In this document: positions 36,005-44,457 of the stretch, piece after piece
Numbering within the stretch: position 1 is the stretch's first letter
How the letters are laid out: each line of letters opens with the position of its first letter
Origin: Microbacterium wangchenii
GTDB lineage: Bacteria > Actinomycetota > Actinomycetes > Actinomycetales > Microbacteriaceae
DNA: 64,000 nt
Assembly: GCF_004564355.1 (NCBI RefSeq)
Contig: NZ_CP038266.1
Span: forward strand, 3,348,001 to 3,412,000
Direction of reading: 5' to 3'
The notes under the pieces: generated by a model
What the model saw: the letters and a program-made list of their open reading frames with translations, nothing else
What the model was told of the DNA's origin: nothing
The model's database searches: none
Made by a program: the position numbers and the translations under genes

Positions 36005-36832
36005 GGGGTCCAGCCACGCGAGGAGGTCGGCGCGCACGTCGGCCTGGGCCACCTCGTTGAAGATCTCGTGGCGCGCGCCGGGGTAGACGAGCGTCGTCAC
36101 GTCGGTGAGCTTCGAGCGGCTGCGGTAGGCGTCGGCGAGGCGGTGCACGCTGCGCGGACCGCCCACGGTGTCGTCACGTCCGACCATCAGGAGCACCGGG
36201 ATGTCGCGCCCCAGATCGCGTCGCGGAAGCCCGTACAGCCGGACACCCTCGGCCACGCCGAACAGGCGGGCGATCGACGCGGAGGTGGTCAGCGGGTCCT
36301 CCAGGAACGCGGCGCCGACGGCGTCGTCCGACGACAGCCACTGCATCCCGTGCCCCTTGGCGCTGCGCCACGGCTTGTTCAGGTCTCCCGCGTTCAACGA
36401 CCACGGCATCCGCAGCCCCGACCCGCTCAGCACGACGGCGTCGTAGGCGTCGGGGTGGTCGTTCAGCAGGATCTGCGCGAGGAGCGACCCCCACGAGTGC
36501 CCGAGGAGGATGAGCGGCAGATCCGGATGCTGCGCGCGGATGCGCTGCGTCAGCATCCACACCGCCTCCACCGCCGCGCGGTGGCCGCCCCGGCCCAGCC
36601 GGCCGAGCTTGCGCGCATCGCCGCCGTGCTGGCGCATCCCCGTGCGCCCGTGCCCGCGGTGGTCATCGGCATAGACGGTGTATCCGGCGTCGGTGAGCGC
36701 CGCGACGAGGGCGCCGTACCGGCCGGCGTGCTCGCCGACGCCGTGGAGCAGCTGGACGACGGCGCGGGGGTGGGCGGCCTCGGCGACGTCGTAGACGATC
36801 GCGACCCCGTGTGCATCGGCGAACTCGGGCAT
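35984..36832 (-). CDS. Alpha/beta hydrolase (monoacylglycerol lipase-like)
   Basis: A 282-residue serine hydrolase of the Hydrolase_4 (lysophospholipase/monoglyceride lipase) group. It shows AVVQLLHGVGEHAGRYGALV near residue 24, DDHRGHGRTG near 55, the nucleophile elbow LLGHSWGSLLA (Ser near 113), the Asp in LLMVGRDDTVGG near 220 and His in YPGARHEIFNE near 250. No signal peptide is seen. It is divergent from the marR-MFS genes across 67 bp, and could be affected by the same operator. The substrate is probably a monoacylglycerol or similar ester. Confidence 0.9.
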   Translation of the reverse strand: MPEFADAHGVAIVYDVAEAAHPRAVVQLLHGVGEHAGRYGALVAALTDAGYTVYADDHRGHGRTGMRQHGGDARKLGRLGRGGHRAAVEAVWMLTQRIRAQHPDLPLILLGHSWGSLLAQILLNDHPDAYDAVVLSGSGLRMPWSLNAGDLNKPWRSAKGHGMQWLSSDDAVGAAFLEDPLTTSASIARLFGVAEGVRLYGLPRRDLGRDIPVLLMVGRDDTVGGPRSVHRLADAYRSRSKLTDVTTLVYPGARHEIFNEVAQADVRADLLAWLDPRFPARD

Positions 36833-36864
36833 GCGCCGAGTCTAGGGTGGCCCGTCGGCCTTTT

Positions 36865-36891
36865 CTTAGCAAGGCTAATGAGCTAAGCTAA
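36865..36891. promoter_or_regulatory. MarR-type operator of the exporter operon
   Basis: TTAGCAAGGCTAA (36866-36878) is an 5+3+5 inverted repeat followed by AGCTAAGCTAA (36881-36891), which carries the inverted half-sites TTAGCTTAGCT. TAAGCT (36884-36889) may be the -10, ten bases before the marR ATG, which lacks a ribosome site. The AT-rich half-site recurs before the second MFS gene at 38737. Confidence 0.65.
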
Positions 36892-36899
36892 ACAACGGC

Positions 36900-37343
36900 A
36901 TGACAGAGTCGAACACTTCTCCCACCGACCTCAGCGCCGCCGCATCCGATGTCCGCATGGCCACCTTCCGGTTGGCCCGCAGACTTCGCGCCGAACGTGC
37001 CGTCGACTCCATGAGCGACGGACAGTTCGCGGTGCTCGCGGCCCTCAAGGTGTACGGTCCGCACACCCTCGGCGAGCTCGCCGAGCGCGAGCGCGTCACG
37101 GCGCCGTCGATGAACCGCACCGTCAACTGCCTGCAGGAGTCGGGCTTCATCACGCGCACCCCCATGGACGATGATCGCCGCAAGGTGCTCGTGGACCTCA
37201 CCCCGGCCGGCCGCGACGTCGTCGAGGAGACGGTGCGACGCCGCGACGCGTGGCTGGAGGCGGCACTGGGCGAGCTCACCGACGCCGAGCGCACCGCCCT
37301 GGCCGACGCCTCGGCGATCCTGCGGAAGCTGGCCGACCGATGA
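36900..37343 (+). CDS. MarR-family regulator of multidrug exporters
   Basis: A 147-residue MarR protein. The dimerisation helix is at residues ~15-35, the recognition helix is in LAERERVTAPSMNRTVNCL (~60-78), and the wing has MDDDRRKVLVDLTPAG (~90-105). It has one Cys (residue ~80) next to the recognition helix. Its own promoter holds repeated TTAGC half-sites, so autorepression is likely. The stop overlaps the following MFS gene (ATGA). A related palindrome precedes the second MFS gene. Confidence 0.93.
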   Translation: MTESNTSPTDLSAAASDVRMATFRLARRLRAERAVDSMSDGQFAVLAALKVYGPHTLGELAERERVTAPSMNRTVNCLQESGFITRTPMDDDRRKVLVDLTPAGRDVVEETVRRRDAWLEAALGELTDAERTALADASAILRKLADR

Positions 37344-38740
37344 CCGCCATGTTCCGCTCGTTCGCGATCTTCAACTACCGCGTGTGGTTCATCGGCGCGG
37401 TCGTGTCGAACATCGGCGCGTGGATGCAGGCCACGGCGCAGAACTGGGTCGTCCTCACCGAGCTCACCGCCAACGACGCGGGCGCCATGGGCATCACGAT
37501 GGCGCTGCAGTTCGCCCCGCCGCTGCTCCTGGTGAGCGTCACGGGATGGGTCGCCGACCGCTTCGACCGGCGCAAGCTCATCATGGTGACCCAGAGCCTC
37601 ATGCTCCTGCTCGCCGTCGCGCTGGGCGTGCTCGTGCTCACCGGCGTCATGACCCTTCCGCTCATGTACGTGTTCGCCTTCGCGCTGGGCATCATCACGG
37701 CCTTCGACAACCCGGCCCGGCAGGCGTTCGTCTCCGACCTGGTGACGCGGGAGAACGCCTCCAACGCCGTCGCGCTGAACGCCGCGTCGTTCAACACCGC
37801 CCGCCTCATCGGCCCCGCCGTGGCCGGCGTCATGATCGTGCTCATCGGCAGCGGCTGGGTGTTCCTCGTCAACGCCACGACGTTCATCGCCATGCTGGTG
37901 GCCCTCGCCCTCATGCGACCGCACGAGTTCATCCCCCGCGCCGTGGGATCGGGCCGATCCCGGCTGGCCGACGGCTTCCGCTACGTGGGCGGGCGACCCG
38001 ACCTGCTGGTGATCTTCTCGATGGTGTTCCTCCTCGGCGCCTTCGGCATGAACTTCCCGATCTTCGCCTCCACGATGGCGCTCGAGTTCGGCCATGGCGC
38101 CGACGGGTTCGGCCTGCTCAGCTCGATCCTCGCGATCGGCTCGCTGGCCGGCGCGCTCCTGGCGGCGCGCCGCGACCGGGCGCGCATGCGCGTGGTGATC
38201 TTCGCCGTCGGCGGGTTCGGCCTGGCCATGATCGCGTCGTCCCTCGCACCAAGCTACGTGCTCTACGCCGTGACGCTCGTGTTCGTCGGCTTCGCAGCGG
38301 TCACGACCCTCACCACGGCCAACGGCTACGTCCAGACGACGACCGACCCGGCGCTGCGCGGGCGCGTGCTGGCGCTGTACATGGCGATCCTCCTGGGCGG
38401 GACTCCCGTGGGCGCCCCGATCGTGGGGTGGATGGTCGACGCCTTCGGCACGCGTGTGGCCATCTTCGTCGCGGCGATCATGGCGCTGGTCGCCTGCGGC
38501 ATCGGCCTCACCTGGACCCTCGCCTCCGGCCGTGTGCGGCGCCACGAGAGCAAGCGCTTCCGCCTGACGCTGGATGAGACCCTCCCCATCACGGTCATCG
38601 CACCGGTGCCGGAGGAGTTCAGCGACGAGGTCGCCGGAACGACCCCCATCCCGCTGCCGCACGCGACGAACGCGGCACGCGCGAAGAACCCGCGCGCCGA
38701 CCGTCCTGATCTCGAGGAATCCCTGGACAGGAAGAACTAG
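37340..38740 (+). CDS. MFS transporter (EntS/DHA3-like exporter)
   Basis: A 466-residue membrane transporter with about 12 predicted helices. FRSFAIFNYRVWFIGAVVSN starts the first helix, GWVADRFDRRKLIMV is the motif-A loop near residue 70, and FDNPARQAFVSDLVTRENASNA near 120 is typical of the enterobactin-exporter-like (MFS_3/DHA3) branch. About 50 cytoplasmic residues follow the last helix. It is coupled to marR by an ATGA overlap, so it is likely a MarR-controlled efflux pump. Confidence 0.92.
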   Translation: MTAMFRSFAIFNYRVWFIGAVVSNIGAWMQATAQNWVVLTELTANDAGAMGITMALQFAPPLLLVSVTGWVADRFDRRKLIMVTQSLMLLLAVALGVLVLTGVMTLPLMYVFAFALGIITAFDNPARQAFVSDLVTRENASNAVALNAASFNTARLIGPAVAGVMIVLIGSGWVFLVNATTFIAMLVALALMRPHEFIPRAVGSGRSRLADGFRYVGGRPDLLVIFSMVFLLGAFGMNFPIFASTMALEFGHGADGFGLLSSILAIGSLAGALLAARRDRARMRVVIFAVGGFGLAMIASSLAPSYVLYAVTLVFVGFAAVTTLTTANGYVQTTTDPALRGRVLALYMAILLGGTPVGAPIVGWMVDAFGTRVAIFVAAIMALVACGIGLTWTLASGRVRRHESKRFRLTLDETLPITVIAPVPEEFSDEVAGTTPIPLPHATNAARAKNPRADRPDLEESLDRKN

Positions 38741-38753
38741 CTAGATAAGCTAG
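38737..38753 (+). promoter_or_regulatory. MarR-type palindrome before the second exporter gene
   Basis: CTAGCT-AGATA-AGCTAG is a perfect 6-bp inverted repeat spaced by five bases, overlapping the end of the first MFS gene and lying four bases before the ATG. TAGATA (38742-38747) can serve as a -10, giving an almost leaderless message. Its AGCTA/TAGCT half-sites match those before marR. Confidence 0.6.
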
Positions 38754-38757
38754 CGAG

Positions 38758-40386
38758 ATGACACCGTCATCTCGCCGCTGGGTGGGGCTCGTCTTCATCA
38801 GCATCGCCGTGTCGCTGATCATCGTCGACTCGACGATCGTCAACGTCGCGGTCCCCTCCATCGTCGACGAACTGGGGATCACCTCCACGGAGGTGCAGTG
38901 GGTCCAGGAGTCGTACACGCTCGTCTTCGCGTCGCTTCTGCTCGTGTTCGGCAGCCTTGCCGATCGCCTGGGCAGACGCGCGATCATGCTGACCGGCGTC
39001 GTGATCTTCGCCGCCGCCTCCGTGGCCGCCGCGCTCGCCCCCGACGGCGGCCTGCTCATCCTCTCGCGGCTGATCCAGGGCGTCGGCGGAGCGATGATCC
39101 TGCCCACGACGCTCTCGCTCATCAATGCGACCTTCCGCGGCCGCGAGCGCGGCATCGCCTTCGCGGTGTGGGGCTCGACGATCGGCGGCATGGCGGCGCT
39201 GGGGCCGCTGCTGGGCGGGTGGCTGACGACGGCGTTCTCGTGGCGCTGGGCGTTCGGCATCAACATCCCCCTGGGACTGATCATCCTGATCGGGGTGTGG
39301 CTGACCGTCGCGGAGTCGCGCGGCGAGCGCACGCAGCGCATCGACGTCGTCGGCGCCGTACTCTCGGTCGTGACGATGGCCTCGCTCGTCTTCGGCCTCA
39401 TCGAGGGGCGCACCTACGGCTGGTGGCTGACCGAGACCCGGGCGCAGATCGGCGGGTGGGAGTGGCCGTGGGACCTCTCCCCCGTGCCGGTCGCGTTCCT
39501 CGTCGCCCTCGTCGGGCTCGTCGCGTTCATCCTGTGGGGCCTGCGGCGCGAGCGCGCGGGCAAGTCGACGCTGCTGGCCTTCCGCCTCTTCACGATCGCC
39601 TCGTTCCGCAACGGCAACATCGCCGCGATGGTCGTCTCGCTCGGCGAGTTCGGCATCATCCTCGCGCTCCCCCTGTGGCTCCAGTTCGTACTCGGCCTGG
39701 ATGCGCTGCAGACCGGCCTCGTCCTCCTCGCCCTGGCCGGCGGATCGTTCGTGGCGAGCGGGATCGCCGGTGCCCTCGCCAACCGGGTCGCACCGGTGTG
39801 GATCGTGCGCGTCGGCCTTCTCGCCGAGGTCGTGGGCGTGGCCGGCGTGGCGTTCATGATCGGGCCGGACTCCTCCCCGCTGGCGCTCCTGCCCTTCCTG
39901 TTCGTCTACGGTCTCGGCGTGGGGCTGGCCACCGCACAGCTCACCGGCGTCGTCCTGGCCGACGTCCCCGTCGCCGAGAGCGGGCAGGCCTCGGGGACGC
40001 AGTCCACGTCGCGTCAGCTCGGCGCAGCCCTCGGAGTGGCGGTGCTGGGCACCGTGCTGTTCAGCAGCACCGCCGGGATCCTGGACACGAAGCTCGCCGA
40101 CCGCGGCGTGCCCGGCGACCAGCGGGAGCAGACGGTGTCGGCGGTCGTGGACAGCGCCGGCGGCGCCATCGCCGGACTCGAGGCCTCCCCGCAGACGCAG
40201 GACATCGCCGATGACGCGAAGGCGGCCTTCTCCGAGGGCACGCGCGCCGCCGCCTTCACCGCCGCCGGTTTCCTGGCGCTCGGCCTGCTGTCGACGCTGT
40301 CACTCGGCTCCGCCGCATCCACGCCCCGCGCGGGCCGGCCGGCGGAGGTCGCGGACGGCGCGGCCGCGGCACCGCCTCCTGCCTGA
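38758..40386 (+). CDS. MFS multidrug transporter (DHA2, EmrB/QacA type)
   Basis: A 542-residue drug:H+ antiporter with about 14 helices. DSTIVNVAVPSI near residue 22 is the DHA motif D1. VQWVQESYTLVFASLLLV, GSLADRLGRRAIML (motif A, near 65) and LIQGVGGAMILPTTLSLI (motif B, near 105) identify the DHA2 branch. The start has no ribosome site but lies close behind a -10-like element within a MarR-type palindrome. With marR and the first MFS gene it forms a two-pump resistance unit; the drug is unknown. Confidence 0.94.
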   Translation: MTPSSRRWVGLVFISIAVSLIIVDSTIVNVAVPSIVDELGITSTEVQWVQESYTLVFASLLLVFGSLADRLGRRAIMLTGVVIFAAASVAAALAPDGGLLILSRLIQGVGGAMILPTTLSLINATFRGRERGIAFAVWGSTIGGMAALGPLLGGWLTTAFSWRWAFGINIPLGLIILIGVWLTVAESRGERTQRIDVVGAVLSVVTMASLVFGLIEGRTYGWWLTETRAQIGGWEWPWDLSPVPVAFLVALVGLVAFILWGLRRERAGKSTLLAFRLFTIASFRNGNIAAMVVSLGEFGIILALPLWLQFVLGLDALQTGLVLLALAGGSFVASGIAGALANRVAPVWIVRVGLLAEVVGVAGVAFMIGPDSSPLALLPFLFVYGLGVGLATAQLTGVVLADVPVAESGQASGTQSTSRQLGAALGVAVLGTVLFSSTAGILDTKLADRGVPGDQREQTVSAVVDSAGGAIAGLEASPQTQDIADDAKAAFSEGTRAAAFTAAGFLALGLLSTLSLGSAASTPRAGRPAEVADGAAAAPPPA

Positions 40387-40405
40387 CCTCCACGGACGCG
40401 GGGTC

Positions 40406-41407
40406 TTAGCCGCTCGTGGAGGCGCGCACGACGAGCTCGGGGCGGAAGCGGATCGCCGCATCCGCCGCCGGAAGGGCGCCGTTCCCCTGCCGGAGGAGCA
40501 GGTCGACCGCGGTGCGGCCGATGAGTTCGGCGGGCTGGCGGACGGAGCTCAGCGGCACGACCGCCGCAGTGGCGAAGTCGATGTCGTCGTAGCCGACCAG
40601 GGCGATGTCGTCGGGCACCCGCACCCCGCCGAGGAGCGTGAGCGCCTGCAGCACCCCCACCGCCACGAGGTCGTTCGCCGCGAAGACCGCATCCGGGCGT
40701 TCCGGCCGGCCCCGCAGCTCCTCCCCTGCCGCCCGTCCGTGCAGCACGGTCGTACCGGCCGTCTCGTGCACCTCGAGCGTCGCGCCGGGGGCGTTCCCGA
40801 CCGCCCGGCGCGCGCCGGCGAGACGATCCGCCACCTGCCGCGTGGTCAGCGGTCCGCCGACGAACGCGATGCGGCGACGGCCCAGCCCGAGCAGGTGCGT
40901 AGTGGCGAGATACCCGCCCTCCTCGTCGTCCACGGCGACCGAGGCGAACCCCGAGCCGGCCGCCTCACGATCGACGAGGGCGACCGGGATGCCGGATGCG
41001 GCGAGCCGCTCGAGGGCGGCGAGGTCATCGGAGGCGGGCGAGACGAGAACGCCGTTGACCCGCTGTTCCCGGAAGAGATCGAGGTACGCGTCCTCACGGG
41101 CACGATCCTGCTCGCTGCTGCCCAGGAGCACGACGAGCCCTTCCTCGGCGGCGCGCTGCTCGGCGCCTCGCGCGACGGCGGCGAAGAACGGGTTGCCGAT
41201 GTCGAGCACGACCAGTCCGATGCCACGGCTTCGCCCCGCCCGCAGCTGTCGCGCGGCGTCGTTGCGGACATAGCCGAGCTCCGCGATCGCGGCACGGACG
41301 CGCGCGACGACGTCGGGCGTCACGTTGGCGCGATCGTTCAGGACATTCGAGACCGTTCCGACCGAGACGCCCGCGCGCGCGGCTACCTCGCGGATCGTGA
41401 CAGCCAT
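40406..41407 (-). CDS. LacI-family repressor of the rhamnose operon
   Basis: A 333-residue LacI regulator. The DNA-binding part is TIREVAARAGVSVGTVSNVL (residues 4-23) with a hinge RQLRAGRSRGIGLVV. The effector domain includes VFAANDLVAVGVL and IALVGYDDIDFA. ATG at 41407 is chosen because it starts the conserved HTH. It is divergent from rhaM across 145 bp that carry a textbook LacI operator at the rha transcription start, so it should repress the rhamnose genes until rhamnose or an intermediate binds. Confidence 0.93.
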   Translation of the reverse strand: MAVTIREVAARAGVSVGTVSNVLNDRANVTPDVVARVRAAIAELGYVRNDAARQLRAGRSRGIGLVVLDIGNPFFAAVARGAEQRAAEEGLVVLLGSSEQDRAREDAYLDLFREQRVNGVLVSPASDDLAALERLAASGIPVALVDREAAGSGFASVAVDDEEGGYLATTHLLGLGRRRIAFVGGPLTTRQVADRLAGARRAVGNAPGATLEVHETAGTTVLHGRAAGEELRGRPERPDAVFAANDLVAVGVLQALTLLGGVRVPDDIALVGYDDIDFATAAVVPLSSVRQPAELIGRTAVDLLLRQGNGALPAADAAIRFRPELVVRASTSG

Positions 41408-41462
41408 GCGCGCGCGTCCCCTCTGCGAATTCGCTCGACTGTATCGCACTGCCACCGCCGGA

Positions 41463-41508
41463 TTGACGTCGCCCGGTCGCTGCTCTATTGTGCTGTGAAA
41501 CGATTCAC
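41463..41508 (+). promoter_or_regulatory. Promoter and LacI operator of the rhamnose operon
   Basis: TTGACG (41463-41468), 17 bp and TATTGT (41486-41491) form a strong promoter. GTGAAACGATTCAC (41495-41508) is a LacI-type operator with central CG, symmetric at 12 of 14 positions, covering the expected start of transcription. The leader then runs 40-50 bases to the rhaM ATG. Confidence 0.8.
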
Positions 41509-41552
41509 TGCCCGCATCCGGCGCGCCCGGCCTCAACGAAGAGACACCACCC

Positions 41553-41954
41553 ATGCCCCACCCCGCCGGCCCCTCCCGCGTGTGCTTCACCCTCCAGGTG
41601 CGTCCCGACAGACTCGACGAATACCTGGCCCGTCACGCCGCCGTCTGGCCGGAGATGCTCGCCGAGATCGCCGCCGCCGGCCGGCGAAACTACTCGCTGT
41701 TCCTCGGCGACGGCGGCCGTCTCATCGGGTACTACGAGACCGATGACGACGCGGCCGCGCAGGCCTACCTCGCCGCGTCCGAGGTCGCCGCGCGGTGGGA
41801 GGCCGACATGGCTCCGTTCTTCATCGACCTCGACGGACGCCCCGACCAGGCCGCGACCGCCCTCCCCGAGGTCTTCCACCTGGAAAACCAGCTCACCCGC
41901 GCCATCCGCCTGACCCCCCACACCGACACCGACACCGAAAGCGACGACGCATGA
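41553..41954 (+). CDS. rhaM: L-rhamnose mutarotase
   Basis: Interconverts alpha- and beta-L-rhamnose before isomerisation. The 133-residue protein has the family core FTLQVRPDRLDEYLARHAAVW with its catalytic His near residue 26, NYSLFLGDGGRLIGYYE, and WEADMAPFFIDLDG. It is longer than the ~104-residue E. coli enzyme, with about 25 extra C-terminal residues (HLENQLTRAIRLTPHTDTDT). It is first in the operon and overlaps rhaI (ATGA). Confidence 0.95.
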   Translation: MPHPAGPSRVCFTLQVRPDRLDEYLARHAAVWPEMLAEIAAAGRRNYSLFLGDGGRLIGYYETDDDAAAQAYLAASEVAARWEADMAPFFIDLDGRPDQAATALPEVFHLENQLTRAIRLTPHTDTDTESDDA

Positions 41955-43117
41955 CGACTCTCTCCCCCGAGATCCTGGGGACCCTGGAAGGGCAGGCCAT
42001 CGAGCTGCCCTCGTGGGCCTTCGGCAACTCCGGCACGCGGTTCCGCGTGTTCCCCACCCCGGGCACACCGCGCGACCCCCGCGAGAAGATCGCCGACGCC
42101 GCGCAGGTCCACGCCTTCACCGCGCTGGCCCCGAGCGTCGCGCTGCACATCCCGTGGGACAAGGTCGAGGACTACGGCGCCCTCCGCTCCTACGCCGAAG
42201 ACCTCGGCGTGCGGCTGGGCACCGTCAACTCCAACACCTTCCAGGACGAGGACTACAAGTTCGGCGCCCTGACCCACCACGATGAGCGCATCCGCCGCAA
42301 GGCCATCGACCATCACCTCGAGTGCATCGACATCATGCACGAGACCGGCTCCCGCGACCTGAAGATCTGGCTGGCCGAGGGGTCGAACTACCCCGGCCAG
42401 AACGACATGCGCGCGCGTCAGGACCGCCTGCAGGACTCCCTCCAGCAGATCTACGCGCGCCTGGGTGAAGACCAGCGGCTCGTCCTGGAGTACAAGTTCT
42501 TCGAGCCGTCGTTCTACCACACCGACGTGCCCGACTGGGGGACCTCGTACGCCCAGGTGGCCGCCCTCGGCGACAAGGCGATGGTGTGCCTGGACACCGG
42601 CCACCACGCCCCCGGCACCAACATCGAGTTCATCGTCATGCAGTTGCTGCGCCTGGGCAAGCTCGGCTCGTTCGACTTCAATTCGCGCTTCTACGCCGAC
42701 GACGACCTCATCGTGGGCGCCGCCGACCCGTTCCAGCTGTTCCGCATCCTCGTGGAGGTCGTGCGCGGCGGCGGACTGAACAACCCCGACGTGGCCTTCA
42801 TGCTCGACCAGTGCCACAACATCGAGGACAAGATCCCGGGGCAGATCCGCTCCGTCCTGAACGTGCAGGAGATGACCGCCCGGGCGCTCATCCTCGACCG
42901 CGAGGCCCTGGATGCCGCGCAGCAGGCCAACGACGTGCTCGGAGCGCACGCGGTGTTCATGGACGCCTTCTCGACCGACGTCCGCCCGGCCCTTGCGCAG
43001 TGGCGGGAGTCGCGCGGACTCCCGGCCGACCCGATGGCCGCCTACGCAGCGTCCGGATACCAGCAGAAGATCGCCGAAGAACGCGTGGGCGGCGCCCAGG
43101 CGGGGTGGGGAGCATGA
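41951..43117 (+). CDS. rhaI: L-rhamnose isomerase
   Basis: Converts L-rhamnose to L-rhamnulose. The 388-residue TIM barrel belongs to the actinobacterial/Pseudomonas RhaI group rather than E. coli RhaA. Metal-binding elements are Glu in LVLEYKFFEPSFYHTDV near residue 177, Asp/His in CLDTGHHAPGTNIEF near 215, and the Asp residues of FDFNSRFYADDDL near 250. The ATG overlaps the rhaM stop, and its own stop overlaps the permease start. Confidence 0.95.
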   Translation: MTTLSPEILGTLEGQAIELPSWAFGNSGTRFRVFPTPGTPRDPREKIADAAQVHAFTALAPSVALHIPWDKVEDYGALRSYAEDLGVRLGTVNSNTFQDEDYKFGALTHHDERIRRKAIDHHLECIDIMHETGSRDLKIWLAEGSNYPGQNDMRARQDRLQDSLQQIYARLGEDQRLVLEYKFFEPSFYHTDVPDWGTSYAQVAALGDKAMVCLDTGHHAPGTNIEFIVMQLLRLGKLGSFDFNSRFYADDDLIVGAADPFQLFRILVEVVRGGGLNNPDVAFMLDQCHNIEDKIPGQIRSVLNVQEMTARALILDREALDAAQQANDVLGAHAVFMDAFSTDVRPALAQWRESRGLPADPMAAYAASGYQQKIAEERVGGAQAGWGA

Positions 43118-44427
43118 ACATGGGCAACCGACGTCCATTGACCGCATGGAAGGCGACCATCGCCGTCGCCATGTCCAACTACATCGAGGCCGGGGCGATC
43201 ATCGCGCTGGCGACGAGCCTGTCGCTGTGGCAGGAGGCGTTCGGATTCGACGACGGCGTCGTCGGTATCGTCGCCGCCCTCTCGGCGAACGCCTTCGGTG
43301 CGGCGATCGGCGCCGCCATCGGCGGTCCCCTGTGCGACCGCCTGGGCCGGAAGTTCATCTACACCTACGACCTCATCGTCTTCATGATCGGCGCACTGGT
43401 CGTCGCCTTCTCCGGCAACGTCGTGATGCTCTTGATCGGCGTCATCCTGATGGGCATCGCCGTGGGTGCCGGAGTGCCCGCATCCTGGACCTACATCGCG
43501 GAGGAGGCGCCGGACGAGCACCGCGCAGCCCACGTGGGCACCGCGCAGCTGGCGTGGTCGATCGGCCCGGCGATCGGGTTCCTGCTCGCCGTGATCGTCG
43601 GCCCGCTGGGCCTGTGGGGCTCACGCATCATCTTCCTGCACCTGTTCGTCATCGCCGCGATCACGTGGTGGGTGCGCCGGGGCCTCCCGGAGTCGCGCCG
43701 CTGGAAGGAGCAGCGCGAGTACGAGCGCGCGGGCGGCGAGAAGATCTCGTTCTTCTCCGGCATCGCGGGCCTGCTGCGCGACCGCCGCAACTACGGCGCG
43801 CTGCTGTTCCTGCTCGGCGTCTACGGGCTGTGGAACACCGTCGCCGGACAGGCGGGCATCTTCCAGCCGCGGGTCTACGCGGCCGCCGGCCTCGAGGACG
43901 CCACGCAGCAGAACCTCCTGCAGGTGCTGGTGTGGTCGCTGACCGCCCTGGCCACGTGGGCCGGGTTCATGCGGTACGGCGACCGGGTCAGCCGCCGCTG
44001 GCTGTACTTCGGCGGCGCCGCTCTCGGGGTGGTCGCGTGGGCCGTACTCATCTACGCCCCGCCCGGACTGTTCTCGCTGCTGTTCTTCGCCGTGGCGTGG
44101 GGTATCTCGGCCGGTGTCGGAGCGCAGGCGTTCTACGGACTGTGGACGGCCGAACTCTTCGCCACCCGATACCGTGCCAGCGCACAGGGCATGCTGTTCA
44201 TGCTGGCGCGTGTCATGGTCGGCGTGCTGAGCCTGGTCTTCCCGTTGCTCCTCACCCAGCTCGGCCTGCCGGGCCTGGGCGTGATCATCCTCGGTCTCCT
44301 GGTCGCCGCCCTGCTGATCGGCACCATCTGGGCTCCGTCCACCGAGGGCAAGTCGCTCGAGGAGATCGAACGCGAACGCTACGGTGAGCGCGTCCCGCTC
44401 TCCGCCGAGGTGCCCGGCAATCTCTGA
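43114..44427 (+). CDS. MFS sugar transporter of the rhamnose operon
   Basis: A 437-residue MFS permease with 12 predicted helices. GPLCDRLGRKFIYTYDLI near residue 70 is the motif-A loop, RRGLPESRRWKEQ marks the central loop near 190, and LWTAELFATRYRASAQGM near 345 is the sugar/metabolite porter motif. Its position between rhaI and the aldolase gene, with ATGA coupling, makes it the likely L-rhamnose:H+ symporter. A second in-frame ATG at 43120 is possible. No Rha-type ABC importer is in the operon. Confidence 0.92.
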   Translation: MNMGNRRPLTAWKATIAVAMSNYIEAGAIIALATSLSLWQEAFGFDDGVVGIVAALSANAFGAAIGAAIGGPLCDRLGRKFIYTYDLIVFMIGALVVAFSGNVVMLLIGVILMGIAVGAGVPASWTYIAEEAPDEHRAAHVGTAQLAWSIGPAIGFLLAVIVGPLGLWGSRIIFLHLFVIAAITWWVRRGLPESRRWKEQREYERAGGEKISFFSGIAGLLRDRRNYGALLFLLGVYGLWNTVAGQAGIFQPRVYAAAGLEDATQQNLLQVLVWSLTALATWAGFMRYGDRVSRRWLYFGGAALGVVAWAVLIYAPPGLFSLLFFAVAWGISAGVGAQAFYGLWTAELFATRYRASAQGMLFMLARVMVGVLSLVFPLLLTQLGLPGLGVIILGLLVAALLIGTIWAPSTEGKSLEEIERERYGERVPLSAEVPGNL

Positions 44428-44457
44428 ATCCCGCATCCTCCCCGAAGGAACATCGAT

